Shown here: positions 1 through 8,019 of the stretch, in pieces
Layout: each line of letters opens with the position of its first letter
How positions within the stretch are numbered: the first letter of the stretch is position 1
The notes under the pieces: generated by a model
Database searches by the model: none
Told to the model about the DNA's origin: nothing
What the model saw: only the letters and a program-made list of their open reading frames with translations
Translations under genes and position numbers: made by a program
Source of the DNA: Labilibaculum antarcticum
Lineage (GTDB): Bacteria; Bacteroidota; Bacteroidia; Bacteroidales; Marinifilaceae
Direction of reading: 5' to 3'
Assembly: GCF_002356295.1 (NCBI RefSeq)
Contig: NZ_AP018042.1
Coordinates: 1,768,361 to 1,832,360 of the forward strand
Length of the DNA: 64,000 bases

Positions 1-400
1 CGTAGCAGATATACAAAACATCATCGTTACGATCAATCATTCCTGAAAGAGCCTGAAATCCAATATCAGCAGTTCCACCGTCGCCGGCAAACACAACTGT
101 TTTCACATCTTTTTGCCCCAAAGCTTTGGCTCCGGCAGCAATTCCTGATGCCATACTAGCAGCGCCCGGAAATGTGGTGATCAAGGCATTGGTATTGAAT
201 GCCATTTGAGGAAAAATAAATCCTACCGCCGACATGCATCCGGCTGGTAATGCTGTATAGGTGCGCTCACCCAAAACTTTTAGTGCCAAACGAACAGCAA
301 CACTTCCACCACATCCGGCGCAAGCCTTATGACCATAGAAAAATTCCTTCTCGGTCATGTTTTTCGCATTCACTTTTGGGATATCTACTAGATTAGTCAT
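1..400 (-). CDS. porB: 2-oxoacid:ferredoxin oxidoreductase, beta (TPP-binding) subunit, partial
   Basis: Partial gene; its 3' part lies beyond the window start, and 133 residues are readable. The beta subunit of heterotetrameric pyruvate-type ferredoxin oxidoreductases binds thiamine pyrophosphate and a 4Fe-4S cluster and catalyses CoA-dependent oxidative decarboxylation in the cytoplasm. Visible signs are an N-terminal CAGCGG motif (cluster-ligand cysteines) and a GDGGTADIG stretch, the usual TPP/Mg-binding signature. The start ATG overlaps the porA stop in ATGACTAA, an 8-base overlap that implies translational coupling. It is last in the order gamma-delta-alpha-beta. The substrate (pyruvate or a branched-chain 2-oxoacid) cannot be settled from this piece. 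Confidence 0.9.
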   Translation of the reverse strand, partial: MTNLVDIPKVNAKNMTEKEFFYGHKACAGCGGSVAVRLALKVLGERTYTALPAGCMSAVGFIFPQMAFNTNALITTFPGAASMASGIAAGAKALGQKDVKTVVFAGDGGTADIGFQALSGMIDRNDDVLYICY

Positions 401-1586
401 TGGTTTCTACGTTTAGGCTAAAAAATTCTACTTTCTCTTCACTCTTATTTGCCACTCCGAAAAACAGCTTATCGAACATCTCTTCAATCTCAGCTTTGGT
501 GATATCCCGTCCGCCAAGGCCACCTACAAAATTGCTCTTGTAAACGTACTTGTCAATTTTCGAAATTGCTGAATTCACATTGGTATAAACAGTTCCCTCG
601 TATCCGAAAGAAATATCTTTATCGATAACTCCGATCGCATTTACACGACGGGCCAAATTTTTCACTTCTGCTTCGGGGAAGGGACGCATGTAACGAATCT
701 TAAGCAATCCAACTTTCTTGCCTTCGGCACGCATCTTATCGACCACCACACGAATGGTTCCGCAAACACTTCCCAAGGCCACCAATACCACTTCGGCATC
801 TTCGCACTGGTACTCTTCCACCATATCGTAGTACTTACGACCAAATTTTTCTGCAAATTCCTGATCCACATCGCGAATTACATCAATAGCATTAAACATG
901 GCTTCGTTTTGCTGATATTTGAATTCGGTATTGTCATCGGGCTTAGAGCTGAATCCTAAATTTTTAGGCTCTTCGAAAGACATTTTGTTTGGAGTCTCGA
1001 AAACCGGAAGAAATTCATCTACCATTTTTTGCTCTGGAATAGCCACCAACTCGTAAGTATGAGTCAGGATGAAACCATCCAAATTCACCATCATTGGGGT
1101 CAATACATCTTTGTGCTCAGCAATTTTGTAAGCCTGAATAATCATGTCCAAAGCCTCCTGTGCATCTTCAACATAAACCTGAATCCATCCGCAATCCAGT
1201 AATGACAATGAATCGCGCTGATCGCCGTAGATACTCCAAGGCAAAGCCACCGAACGGTTGGCATTCATCATTACCACCGGCCAACGACCACCACTACAGT
1301 AGTGCAATCCTTCGGCCATGTATAACAAACCCTGGGATGATGATGCTGTAAATGTTCTGGCACCTACTGCGCAGGCTCCCATAGCTGCTGAAATAGCAGA
1401 ATGCTCCGATTCAACGTGCATGTATATACCTTCCATCTCGCCTGCTTCTACCATTTCAGATAGTCGCTCAACGGTGATGGTTTGCGGGGTGATTGGATAA
1501 GCAGCAATTACATGCGGACGGCATAACTTTACGCCCTGAGCCACTGCCTCATCACCTGATATGAAAATCTTATTATTTGTAGTCAT
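393..1586 (-). CDS. porA: 2-oxoacid:ferredoxin oxidoreductase, alpha subunit
   Basis: 397 aa, full length for the alpha subunit of archaeal/Thermotoga-type four-subunit pyruvate:ferredoxin oxidoreductase. The YPITPQ motif (residues 30-35) and the VESEHSAIS segment (about 58-66) are the hallmarks of the pyrimidine-binding TPP domain. The C-terminal half carries the transketolase-C-like domain, including a VGGLGGRD motif. The protein works with PorB, PorG and PorD in the cytoplasm to convert pyruvate plus CoA to acetyl-CoA, CO2 and reduced ferredoxin. The overall pattern resembles PorA more than VorA, but a 2-oxoisovalerate enzyme is possible. It lies 246 bases after porD and overlaps porB. Confidence 0.92.
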   Translation of the reverse strand: MTTNNKIFISGDEAVAQGVKLCRPHVIAAYPITPQTITVERLSEMVEAGEMEGIYMHVESEHSAISAAMGACAVGARTFTASSSQGLLYMAEGLHYCSGGRWPVVMMNANRSVALPWSIYGDQRDSLSLLDCGWIQVYVEDAQEALDMIIQAYKIAEHKDVLTPMMVNLDGFILTHTYELVAIPEQKMVDEFLPVFETPNKMSFEEPKNLGFSSKPDDNTEFKYQQNEAMFNAIDVIRDVDQEFAEKFGRKYYDMVEEYQCEDAEVVLVALGSVCGTIRVVVDKMRAEGKKVGLLKIRYMRPFPEAEVKNLARRVNAIGVIDKDISFGYEGTVYTNVNSAISKIDKYVYKSNFVGGLGGRDITKAEIEEMFDKLFFGVANKSEEKVEFFSLNVETND

Positions 1587-1756
1587 TTTTCTAATTTTCT
1601 GTTTCAGTTCATTAACTGTTTACATTAATTGAACAAGCTAAAAGCTATTAGGTATTAGTTGTTAGCCTTTAAAAGAGTTGTGCTTGAAAGTTCTTCTTAA
1701 TACTTTGTCCCCTCTCAATCCTCGATAGTTATCGGGAGGGAATTTGGCAAGCCGCT

Positions 1757-1791
1757 AAAAGTCCCCCTTTCAAGGGGGATTCAGGGGGATG
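1757..1791. repeat. short G/C-run dispersed hairpin
   Basis: A run of C followed by a run of G (CCCCCTTTCAAGGGGG) and then CAGGGGGAT lies in the porD-porA gap. A related CCCCTTTAGGGG followed by TTAGGGG occurs at about 35298-35318, so this looks like a small dispersed element rather than an operon-specific signal. It can form a hairpin in the por transcript between porD and porA. Confidence 0.45.
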
Positions 1792-1812
1792 TTTTTGTAA
1801 ATCCCTTTCGTT

Positions 1813-1835
1813 GGACACGCCATGGCGTGTCCCTA
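1813..1835 (-). repeat. GTAG-footed 20-bp palindrome at porD stop
   Basis: GGACACGCCATGGCGTGTCC (1813-1832) is a perfect 20-base palindrome. On the minus strand it is preceded by GTAG, whose TAG is the porD stop codon. The same arrangement occurs at 11514-11536 and 53951-53973. The sequence is related to the palindromes of the 31.6-32.95 kb array. It could act as a processing or attenuation hairpin inside the por transcript. Confidence 0.8.
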
Positions 1836-2135
1836 CTCTTTTACCATTTTAATTGCATCCGTTGGGCATTCGTGTGCACAAACACCACAGCCTTTGCAAT
1901 AATCCATGTCGAATTCGATTTTGCCGTTTTCTTTTAAGATGGTGCCATCCGGACAAAGCAGGTAGCAACGAAGACAGAAAACACATGCTTCGTGATCGAT
2001 AACCGGACGGACTGATCTCCATCCTGCATTGATCTCCGGCAGAAAACCAGCCTTGTACTGCGGGCCGGTAGGATATTCATCTATGTGTGTAGGAAATTTA
2101 AATTCCTGTTTTTTTGGACGGTTCATTTTTTTCAA
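1833..2135 (-). CDS. porD: 2-oxoacid:ferredoxin oxidoreductase, delta (ferredoxin) subunit
   Basis: 100 aa, the normal size for the 2x4Fe-4S delta subunit. Two CxxCxxCxxxC motifs are visible (Cys 51, 54, 57, 61 and Cys 80, 83, 86, 90), the bacterial ferredoxin pattern that carries electrons from the TPP site to external ferredoxin. A 50-residue N-terminal extension precedes the clusters, as in other PorD proteins. It follows porG by 17 bases. The TAG stop is formed by the foot of a palindromic repeat, which raises the question whether the last residues are ancestral. Confidence 0.93.
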   Translation of the reverse strand: MKKMNRPKKQEFKFPTHIDEYPTGPQYKAGFLPEINAGWRSVRPVIDHEACVFCLRCYLLCPDGTILKENGKIEFDMDYCKGCGVCAHECPTDAIKMVKE

Positions 2136-2152
2136 TTATTAATTAATAATTA

Positions 2153-2692
2153 CTAATTGTTAATTAATTCAAAGGCTCTTTCTACAATCTTCACATTCAA
2201 TTCGGCCAGTTTTGGCTTCATTTCGGTTCGGATGCTGGCAACGGCTGCCTCTAAGCTTACCAATCCCGATGCGGCAGCTAATGCTCCGTACATGGCTGTG
2301 TTGGTAATTGGCCGTCCCAATAATTCCATGGCTAAGGTCGAAGCATCAATGCCAATTAGTTTGAAAGCGGGTAATGCTTTTTGGTACACTTCTACCTTTT
2401 CGGTGTTTACTAAAATGGTAGCACCAGGTCTGATTCCTTTTTCGAAACCGGGAGTGATTAAAGTCTCATCCATTACCACCACGTAGTCGCTGTTCTGAAC
2501 TTCGCTGCGATCGTGAATTTTGGTGTCGTCTATTTTGGTGAAAGCCAAAACCGGAGCACCTCTTCTTTCAGGACCGAAAGATGGGAACGCCAAAGCATGT
2601 TTGCTTCCGTGAACACTGGCAGCAATGCCCAGCAAACGAGAAGCGGTAAAACCACCTTGTCCTCCTCTTCCATGCCATCTGATTTCTTTCAT
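2153..2692 (-). CDS. porG: 2-oxoacid:ferredoxin oxidoreductase, gamma subunit
   Basis: 179 aa, typical of the gamma subunit (2-oxoacid dehydrogenase gamma domain). The N-terminal HGRGGQG motif (residues 7-13) and the FPSFGPERRGAPV stretch are characteristic of this family, which contributes to CoA binding. It is the first gene of the operon porG-porD-porA-porB. The leader contains a strong hairpin (2725-2752) and faces an Lrp/AsnC-type regulator, suggesting control by amino-acid or redox status. The substrate is most likely pyruvate, with branched-chain oxoacids as the alternative. Confidence 0.92.
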   Translation of the reverse strand: MKEIRWHGRGGQGGFTASRLLGIAASVHGSKHALAFPSFGPERRGAPVLAFTKIDDTKIHDRSEVQNSDYVVVMDETLITPGFEKGIRPGATILVNTEKVEVYQKALPAFKLIGIDASTLAMELLGRPITNTAMYGALAAASGLVSLEAAVASIRTEMKPKLAELNVKIVERAFELINN

Positions 2693-2724
2693 CTATCTAA
2701 ATTTTGTTTGTTGTTGTTTTGCTT

Positions 2725-2752
2725 AATGGCCCCGACGCGAATCGGAGCCATT
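2725..2752 (-). promoter_or_regulatory. hairpin in the por operon leader
   Basis: AATGGCCCCGA and TCGGAGCCATT can pair over 11 positions with one mismatch and a six-base loop, 33 bases before the porG start. It is either a leader RNA structure or a DNA operator. There is no poly-U run, so it is not a standard terminator. Confidence 0.5.
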
Positions 2753-2837
2753 TTGTGTTTGTTGTTGTATGTTGTGATTTTTGTGAAAATCCGTATTTAA
2801 AATTCCTGTTAAAATACCCTGTAAATATACATATTGC

Positions 2838-2851
2838 AGTAAAATTTTACT
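2838..2851. promoter_or_regulatory. AT-rich palindrome, candidate Lrp-family operator
   Basis: AGTAAAATTTTACT is a perfect 14-base palindrome, followed by another AGTAAA half-site, in the 266-base gap between the divergent por operon and the Lrp/AsnC gene. Lrp-family dimers bind AT-rich dyads and usually autoregulate, so an operator here is plausible. This is inferred from position and symmetry only. Confidence 0.45.
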
Positions 2852-2908
2852 AGTAAAGAGAATAAATACAGTAAACTGATCTACCAAACGGCATTTCGAA
2901 AGAATTTA

Positions 2909-2916
2909 TATCTTTG
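2909..2916 (+). promoter_or_regulatory. Bacteroidota -7 promoter box (lrp-like gene)
   Basis: TATCTTTG matches the Bacteroidota primary-sigma -7 consensus TAnnTTTG and lies 42 bases before the regulator's ATG. No perfect -33 TTTG is visible at the expected spacing. Confidence 0.55.
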
Positions 2917-2958
2917 CAACAGCCATATAGATGACAATGGCAGATAAATTTTCTTCTC

Positions 2959-3417
2959 ATGGATAAACTGGACCAAACCGATCGTAAAATTTTACAACTG
3001 CTGCAGCAGGATTGCCGCATTACCATTAAGGAACTTTCGGAGAAACTATACCTAAGCAACACGCCTGTGTACGAAAGGGTTAAAAAACTGGAACGTAACG
3101 GAATTATTAAAAACTATGTGGCGGTACTCGACCCCGAAAAAATCGATAAAAGCATGGTGGTTTTTATCTCTGTTTCAATAACTAAACACACACGCGATGT
3201 AGTAGAACAACTGCGAAATGATGCTCTCGCACTGCCAGAGGTTATGGAATTTTACATTACCTCCGGAAGTTTCGATGCCATGATGAAAATAATGGTGAAA
3301 GACATGCATGCTTTTCAATTCTTTCTTCAGGAGAAACTTTCTACTTTAGAATACATTACCCGATTCAACAGCACCTTCGTGATTTCTTCTTCGGATAAAA
3401 TTGGATACGATTTGTAA
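2959..3417 (+). CDS. Lrp/AsnC family transcriptional regulator
   Basis: 152 aa, the usual length for this family. Residues 1-60 form the winged helix-turn-helix (DRKILQLLQQDCRITIKELS followed by a recognition-helix segment). Residues 70-150 match the RAM/AsnC ligand-binding domain. Family members bind amino acids or oxoacids, assemble into octamers and control metabolism or themselves. It diverges from the por operon, with a shared 266-base promoter region containing an AT-rich palindrome, so control of por is the natural guess. The effector cannot be told from sequence. Confidence 0.9.
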   Translation: MDKLDQTDRKILQLLQQDCRITIKELSEKLYLSNTPVYERVKKLERNGIIKNYVAVLDPEKIDKSMVVFISVSITKHTRDVVEQLRNDALALPEVMEFYITSGSFDAMMKIMVKDMHAFQFFLQEKLSTLEYITRFNSTFVISSSDKIGYDL

Positions 3418-3440
3418 GATTTGTTCAATATTTCTCTTTA

Positions 3441-3968
3441 CATCCTCGGGTTGAAACCCGAGGCAAAGCATGAATAATCATTGTATAGGACGCCATCCAT
3501 TGTCCCCTGCTTTAGCCGGGGCATTCAAAATTGGACAATCAAAATTTCAGAATCCTTTGGTTGAAACCAAAGGCAATGAATGAATAATCATTGCATATGA
3601 TCCTAATCATTTATCCCCTGCTTTATGAGTCCCATAAAATTCTATTGTCATTCTGATCCCGATTGTCATCGGGACGAAGAATCTGCACCTTTGAATAATA
3701 AATGCTGACATCAAAATATTTCTCTAAAATCCTTTGGTTGAAACCAAAGGCAATGGATGAATTTACAGATGATCTAGGTTCATCATTTGTCCCCTGCTTT
3801 AGCTGGGGCATCCAAAAATATTCAAAATTGGACAATCAATAGAATTCAATATCCTCTAGATGAAAATAAATGATGGAATTTAAAATCCTCTGGCTGAAGC
3901 CAGAGGCAAAGAATGAATTTACAAATGATCTGGATTCATCAATTGTCCCCTGCTTTAGCTGCGGCAAT
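3441..3968. repeat. paired-hairpin dispersed repeats, upstream flank of transposase
   Basis: Four copies of an element made of two inverted hairpins lie here at about 3441, 3551, 3728 and 3890. The left hairpin is of the type CCTCTGGCTAAAGCCAGAGG followed by CAAAGAATGAAT. About 50 bases later comes the right hairpin, CCCCTGCTTTAGCTGGGG. Read on the opposite strand, the right hairpin also has a TAAA-type loop and is followed by ACAA..ATGAAT, so the two halves are inverted relatives. The second copy is truncated and followed by an unrelated hairpin (CCCGATTGTCATCGGG, about 3658). No gene is supported here outside the repeats. Confidence 0.85.
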
Positions 3969-3974
3969 CAAATA

Positions 3975-4433
3975 TCATTTGCCCTCTGTTTTTAAAGGGG
4001 GAACTATTTTTATAAATCCATATTTCTCAATCATCACCTCTTCCTCTTGCTCAAATGATTGAAATTGGTGGTGAAATTCTTGATTTTTGATGTAAGTGCG
4101 GACTCGTTGCAAAGCTGATTCACCAACCGACACGGCATAATAATCGTTCTGCCACTCGAAATTATCTTTATACAGCTTATTTTTATTGATCCAGAAGGAA
4201 GATTCCCCTTTAATCAGTTGCATCAACTCACTTATGGTCTGATCTGGCTGAAGCCTTACCAAACAATGACAATGATCGTAATATCCATTTATAAAATCCA
4301 TATCAATGCCTTTTTCTGCAGCATTTTCCTTAATGTGTTTCCACACTTTTTTTCTTATCAAACTTGATTTTAGAAATGGCTCTCGATATTTTGTGCTCCA
4401 TACAAAATGGATATACACTTTAACATGTGGCAT
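3975..4433 (-). CDS. IS200-like Y1 transposase, candidate REP-associated transposase
   Basis: 152 aa. Single-domain HUH/Y1 transposases cut and join single-stranded DNA next to hairpins. The protein starts MPHVKVYIHFVWSTKYREPF, the family N-terminus. The HUH-type pair is H54-C-H56 (DHCHCLV) and the catalytic tyrosine is probably Y114 in TYIKNQEFHH. I start at 4433 because the 66 codons upstream are translated repeat sequence. No IS-type terminal repeats or accessory TnpB are present. The gene instead sits between clusters of paired hairpins, the arrangement of REP-associated tyrosine transposases, and its start is AT-rich with no Shine-Dalgarno site. An ordinary IS200 relic is the alternative. 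Confidence 0.8.
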   Translation of the reverse strand: MPHVKVYIHFVWSTKYREPFLKSSLIRKKVWKHIKENAAEKGIDMDFINGYYDHCHCLVRLQPDQTISELMQLIKGESSFWINKNKLYKDNFEWQNDYYAVSVGESALQRVRTYIKNQEFHHQFQSFEQEEEVMIEKYGFIKIVPPLKTEGK

Positions 4434-4504
4434 ATGCTTGCTGTTTTGGTCAATAAAAAAATTACATCTTTTTAATAAACAAAACAAGTTTTTTTTAATC
4501 CTCC

Positions 4505-5700
4505 GAATAATGGGCTTCGAAATCCTCTGCCTAAAGCCAGAGGCAAAGAATGAATTTACAAATGATCCAAATTCATCTATTGTCCCCTGCTTTAGCTGGG
4601 GCAATCGAACAAATATCTCAAAATTGGACAATCAATAGAATTCAATATCCTCTGGATAAAAACAGATGATGAAATTTAAAAATCCTCTGAATGAAAACAA
4701 ATGATGGGCTTCTTACAAATCCTCTGGCTAAAGCCAAAGGCAAAGGATGAATTTACAAATGATCTGGATTCATCAATTGTCCCCTGCTTTAGCTGGGGCA
4801 AGCAAACAAATATCTAAAAATTAAACAATCAATAAAATTTAAAATCCTCTGGATAAAAACAGATGATGAAATTTAAAAATCCTCTGCCTAAAGCCAGAGG
4901 CAAAGAATGAGGCAATGCTTAGAAACATCAAAGAATCATCACAAAATATGGATACAATGATTCTCATGATTTTTTGTCCCCTGCTTTAGCTGGGGCAAGC
5001 AAACAAATATCTCAAAATTAGACAATCAATAAAATTTAAAATCCTCTGGCTAAAGCCAGAGGCAATGGATGAACTTACAAATGATCTGGATTCATCATTT
5101 GTCCCCTGATTCAGCTGGGGCAATGCATTCAGTGCATCTTTTAAATCCTTTAATTTTCGCAAATTGAATCTGATATTTTTCGTCGCGGAATAACATTCCT
5201 CCTCCTATCAACCAATCTAACGCGACGGATTCCCATTAACGAATCAATCCCAGGGCGTTGCCCTGGGCTGTTTTGTATATGCCCTTCAGGCAATGCATTC
5301 TTATTTTTCAAATACTCAGGTTGAAACCATAGGCAAAGAATGAATTTACAAATGATCTGGATTCATCTATTGTCCCCTGCTTTAGCTGGGGCATCCAAAA
5401 ATATTCAAAATTGGACAATCAATAGAATTCAATATCCTCTGGATGAAAATAGATGATGAAATTTAAAAATCCTCTGCCTAAAGCCAGAGGCAAAGAATGA
5501 GGCAATGCTTAGAAACATCAAAGAATCATCACAAAATATGGATACAATGATTCTCATGATTTTTTGTCCCCTGCTTCAGCTGGGGCAAGCAAACAAATAT
5601 CTAAAAATGCTTCAAAATCCTCTGGCTAAAGCCAGAGGCAATGGATGAATTTACAGATGATCCAAATTCATCTATTGTCCCCTGCTTTAGCTGGGGCTAA
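4505..5700. repeat. paired-hairpin dispersed repeats, downstream flank of transposase
   Basis: About seven further copies begin near 4516, 4717, 4880, 5039, 5309, 5466 and 5612. Those at 4880 and 5466 carry a longer spacer, and their surroundings (about 4862-5010 and 5451-5603) are almost identical, pointing to a local duplication. Between copies at 5130-5300 lies unrelated sequence with a CCCAGGGCGTTGCCCTGGG hairpin. Apart from these repeats, I see no gene from 4434 to 5875. Confidence 0.85.
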
Positions 5701-5875
5701 CACACATCTACGTCCCATCCCTCCCAATTCCTGTAAGGCACATCATACCAACACTAAACCATTGGAAAATAGAATATTTTTTTTTGATTTTATCGTATTT
5801 CTCCTTAGGTTTATTAGTCAAGTATTCAATCAATTATCAGGTTTTCAATCTAATTTTAAATACAAATCAACAGGC

Positions 5876-6625
5876 ATGAATAAAATAGTAATATCAATCC
5901 TTCTTGCTTTGTTCTCCTTATCGGGATTTACCCAGGAACTGGATGTGAAAAAATGGGTGCAGGAAGCCGATGAAAAAATGAGAGGTACGTCGAGCAAGTC
6001 TAATTTCAGCATGACCATTCAAAGAAAATCGTGGTCGCGAACCATCGAAATGAAGGCCTGGAGCATTGGCAATGACTATTCTCTAATGTACATCGTATCT
6101 CCGGCCAAGGAAAAAGGACAGGTTTTTCTGAAACGTGCTAATGAAATGTGGAACTGGATTCCCAGCATTGAGCGGATGGTGAAAATTCCGCCTTCGATGA
6201 TGATGCAATCATGGATGGGATCGGATTTCACCAATGATGATTTGGTAAAAGAATCGTCGCTGGCAAAAGACTATACTCACAAACTGCTTGCTGAAGAACA
6301 ACAACAAGGTTTTGATTGTTATAAGATTGAATTGATTCCTACTGAAGATGCTCCGGTTGTTTGGAGTAAAATTTACATGTGGATCAGCAAAAAAGAAAAA
6401 CACTGGCTGCGGGCTGAATATTACGATGAAGATGAAACATTAGTGAAATATGAAGTCTTGTCGGATATAAAAATGGTTGACGACAGAGAAATGCCTACCC
6501 GTTTGGAGATGATTCCTGCGGATGAGGAGAATCAGAAAACAATTCTGATTTATGGCGAAACCGAATTTGATATTCCACTGAAGGAATCGTTTTTCTCTAT
6601 TCAAAACATGAAACGAATTAGATAG
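5876..6625 (+). CDS. LolA-like periplasmic carrier (outer membrane lipoprotein-sorting family)
   Basis: 249 aa with an N-terminal signal peptide (MNKIVISILLALFSLSGFTQ, cleavage near residue 20). The body fits the LolA-like fold family annotated as outer-membrane lipoprotein-sorting protein: a Trp-rich half-barrel with segments such as RKSWSRTIEMKAWS and WNWIPSIERMVKIP. Such proteins bind lipid or acyl ligands in the periplasm. I start at the ATG at 5876 because the open frame upstream runs through repeat sequence. It is the first gene of a five-gene operon with two FtsX-type permeases, an ATPase and an outer-membrane barrel, so it probably shuttles what the ABC complex extracts. It is not the canonical LolA. 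Confidence 0.78.
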   Translation: MNKIVISILLALFSLSGFTQELDVKKWVQEADEKMRGTSSKSNFSMTIQRKSWSRTIEMKAWSIGNDYSLMYIVSPAKEKGQVFLKRANEMWNWIPSIERMVKIPPSMMMQSWMGSDFTNDDLVKESSLAKDYTHKLLAEEQQQGFDCYKIELIPTEDAPVVWSKIYMWISKKEKHWLRAEYYDEDETLVKYEVLSDIKMVDDREMPTRLEMIPADEENQKTILIYGETEFDIPLKESFFSIQNMKRIR

Positions 6626-6650
6626 TTCAGAAGGCTTGATCAATCGAAAT

Positions 6651-7871
6651 ATGAGAACAAATTTAAAACTGGCCTGGCGAAATCTTTGGCGAAACAGAAG
6701 GAGAACCTTAATTACTGTAGCCTCTATCTTTTTTGGGGTTATGCTATCGGCCTATATGACCTCGATGCAAGAGGGTTCGTATACGAAAATGGTTGATATT
6801 GTGGTGAAATTTTACTCGGGATACATGCAGGTGCATCATGAGGATTATTGGGAAAACAAAAGCATTAACAACACCTTCGAATACAATCAGGAATTGGTAG
6901 ACGAGCTGCTCGCCAACAAAGATGTTGAATTTGTTTTTCCAAGATTGGAATCTTTTGGTCTGGCCTCATCAAAAGAACTGACAAAAGGGGCCCTGATTTT
7001 TGGCATCGATCCATTGGGCGAAAATCAGCTAACCAAAATTGCCGATAAAGTCAGGTCAGGAAAATATTTGGAAGCAAAAGATGAGGGAGTATTGATGGGT
7101 GATGGCCTGGCGAAGTATTTACAGCTAAGTGTAAACGACACTTTGGTGATCATCAGTCAGGGATACCACGGAGTGAGTGCGGCAGAAAAATTCCCAATCC
7201 GTGGCATTATTAAACATGTATCGCCCGAGCTGAATAAAACAATTGTGTACATGAGTCTGGCGAAATGTCAGGATTTTTTTAGCGCTGAAGATCGCCTGAG
7301 TTCCCTGGTAATTAATGTGGCCAACAATGATGTAATGAAACGTGCTTTTCATGATCTGAAAAAGAAAATAAAAGCGCCCTACTCTATTATGAGTTGGGAA
7401 GAAATGCAGCCTGAGGTAGTACAACAAATTGAAAGTGATCGTGCCGGCGGTGTAATCATGAAAGCAATACTGTACATCGTTATTGCATTTGGAATTTTAG
7501 GTACCATCATGATGATGATCATGGAAAGAAGACGCGAATTTGGTGTTATGGTTGCCATTGGGATGCGAAAAGGCAAATTGGCAAGTGTCATTTTTTTCGA
7601 GACTCTTTTTATTGGTCTATTAGGCATACTTTCCGGTTTGCTGGTCAGCTATCCTTTATTGCTGCTGCAAAGTGCCAATCCGATACCTCTTACCGGACAA
7701 GCAGCTCAACTGATGGAAGAATTCGGTTTTGAACCCTACATGTTCTTCTCAACCTCGTGGCACGTATTTAGCCAGCAAGCCATTAGTGTATCTGTCATTA
7801 CCCTGATAATTGCCATTTATCCGGTAATTTCGATATTCCGATTTAAAGTAATAGATGCCTTGAAAGCTTAG
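6651..7871 (+). CDS. ABC transporter permease, FtsX/LolCE-like (first of pair)
   Basis: 406 aa. One N-terminal membrane helix (about 19-36) is followed by a periplasmic MacB-PCD-like domain and three C-terminal helices (about 270-292, 318-343, 370-390). This is the LolC/LolE/MacB type-VII topology. The cytoplasmic coupling segment MERRREFGVMVAIGMRKGKL is typical. The ATG at 6651 (MRTNLKLAWRNLWRNRRR) is chosen over an upstream TTG. It follows the LolA-like gene by 25 bases and pairs with the permease at 8020 as a probable heterodimer. The substrate is unknown, with lipids or lipoproteins favoured by the neighbours. Confidence 0.85.
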   Translation: MRTNLKLAWRNLWRNRRRTLITVASIFFGVMLSAYMTSMQEGSYTKMVDIVVKFYSGYMQVHHEDYWENKSINNTFEYNQELVDELLANKDVEFVFPRLESFGLASSKELTKGALIFGIDPLGENQLTKIADKVRSGKYLEAKDEGVLMGDGLAKYLQLSVNDTLVIISQGYHGVSAAEKFPIRGIIKHVSPELNKTIVYMSLAKCQDFFSAEDRLSSLVINVANNDVMKRAFHDLKKKIKAPYSIMSWEEMQPEVVQQIESDRAGGVIMKAILYIVIAFGILGTIMMMIMERRREFGVMVAIGMRKGKLASVIFFETLFIGLLGILSGLLVSYPLLLLQSANPIPLTGQAAQLMEEFGFEPYMFFSTSWHVFSQQAISVSVITLIIAIYPVISIFRFKVIDALKA

Positions 7872-7880
7872 GACAGGGAA

Positions 7881-7956
7881 AACAGTCGAACGGTCAAACG
7901 GTCGGAAAGTCAAACAGTGAAACAGTCGAACGGTCGAACGGTCGAACGGTCGAAAG
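7881..7956. repeat. 8-bp tandem repeat (GGTCGAAC-type)
   Basis: A tract of degenerate and perfect tandem copies of an 8-base unit lies in the gap between the two permease genes. Perfect copies cluster at about 7922-7952. It does not encode protein in context. Slipped-strand length changes could alter spacing between the two genes. Confidence 0.8.
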
Positions 7957-8019
7957 TAATAAATGATAATTAATACGTTAGTTGATAAATAGGAACTAAT
8001 TAACAAGGACCAGAAAGAT

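Noticed and set aside
3623-3835. 70-codon minus-strand frame
   Set aside because: It is the translation of a paired-hairpin repeat, matching the extra N-terminus of the transposase frame.
5645-5875. Extended start of the LolA-like gene
   Set aside because: The 77 upstream codons derive from repeat sequence, while the ATG at 5876 gives a proper signal peptide.
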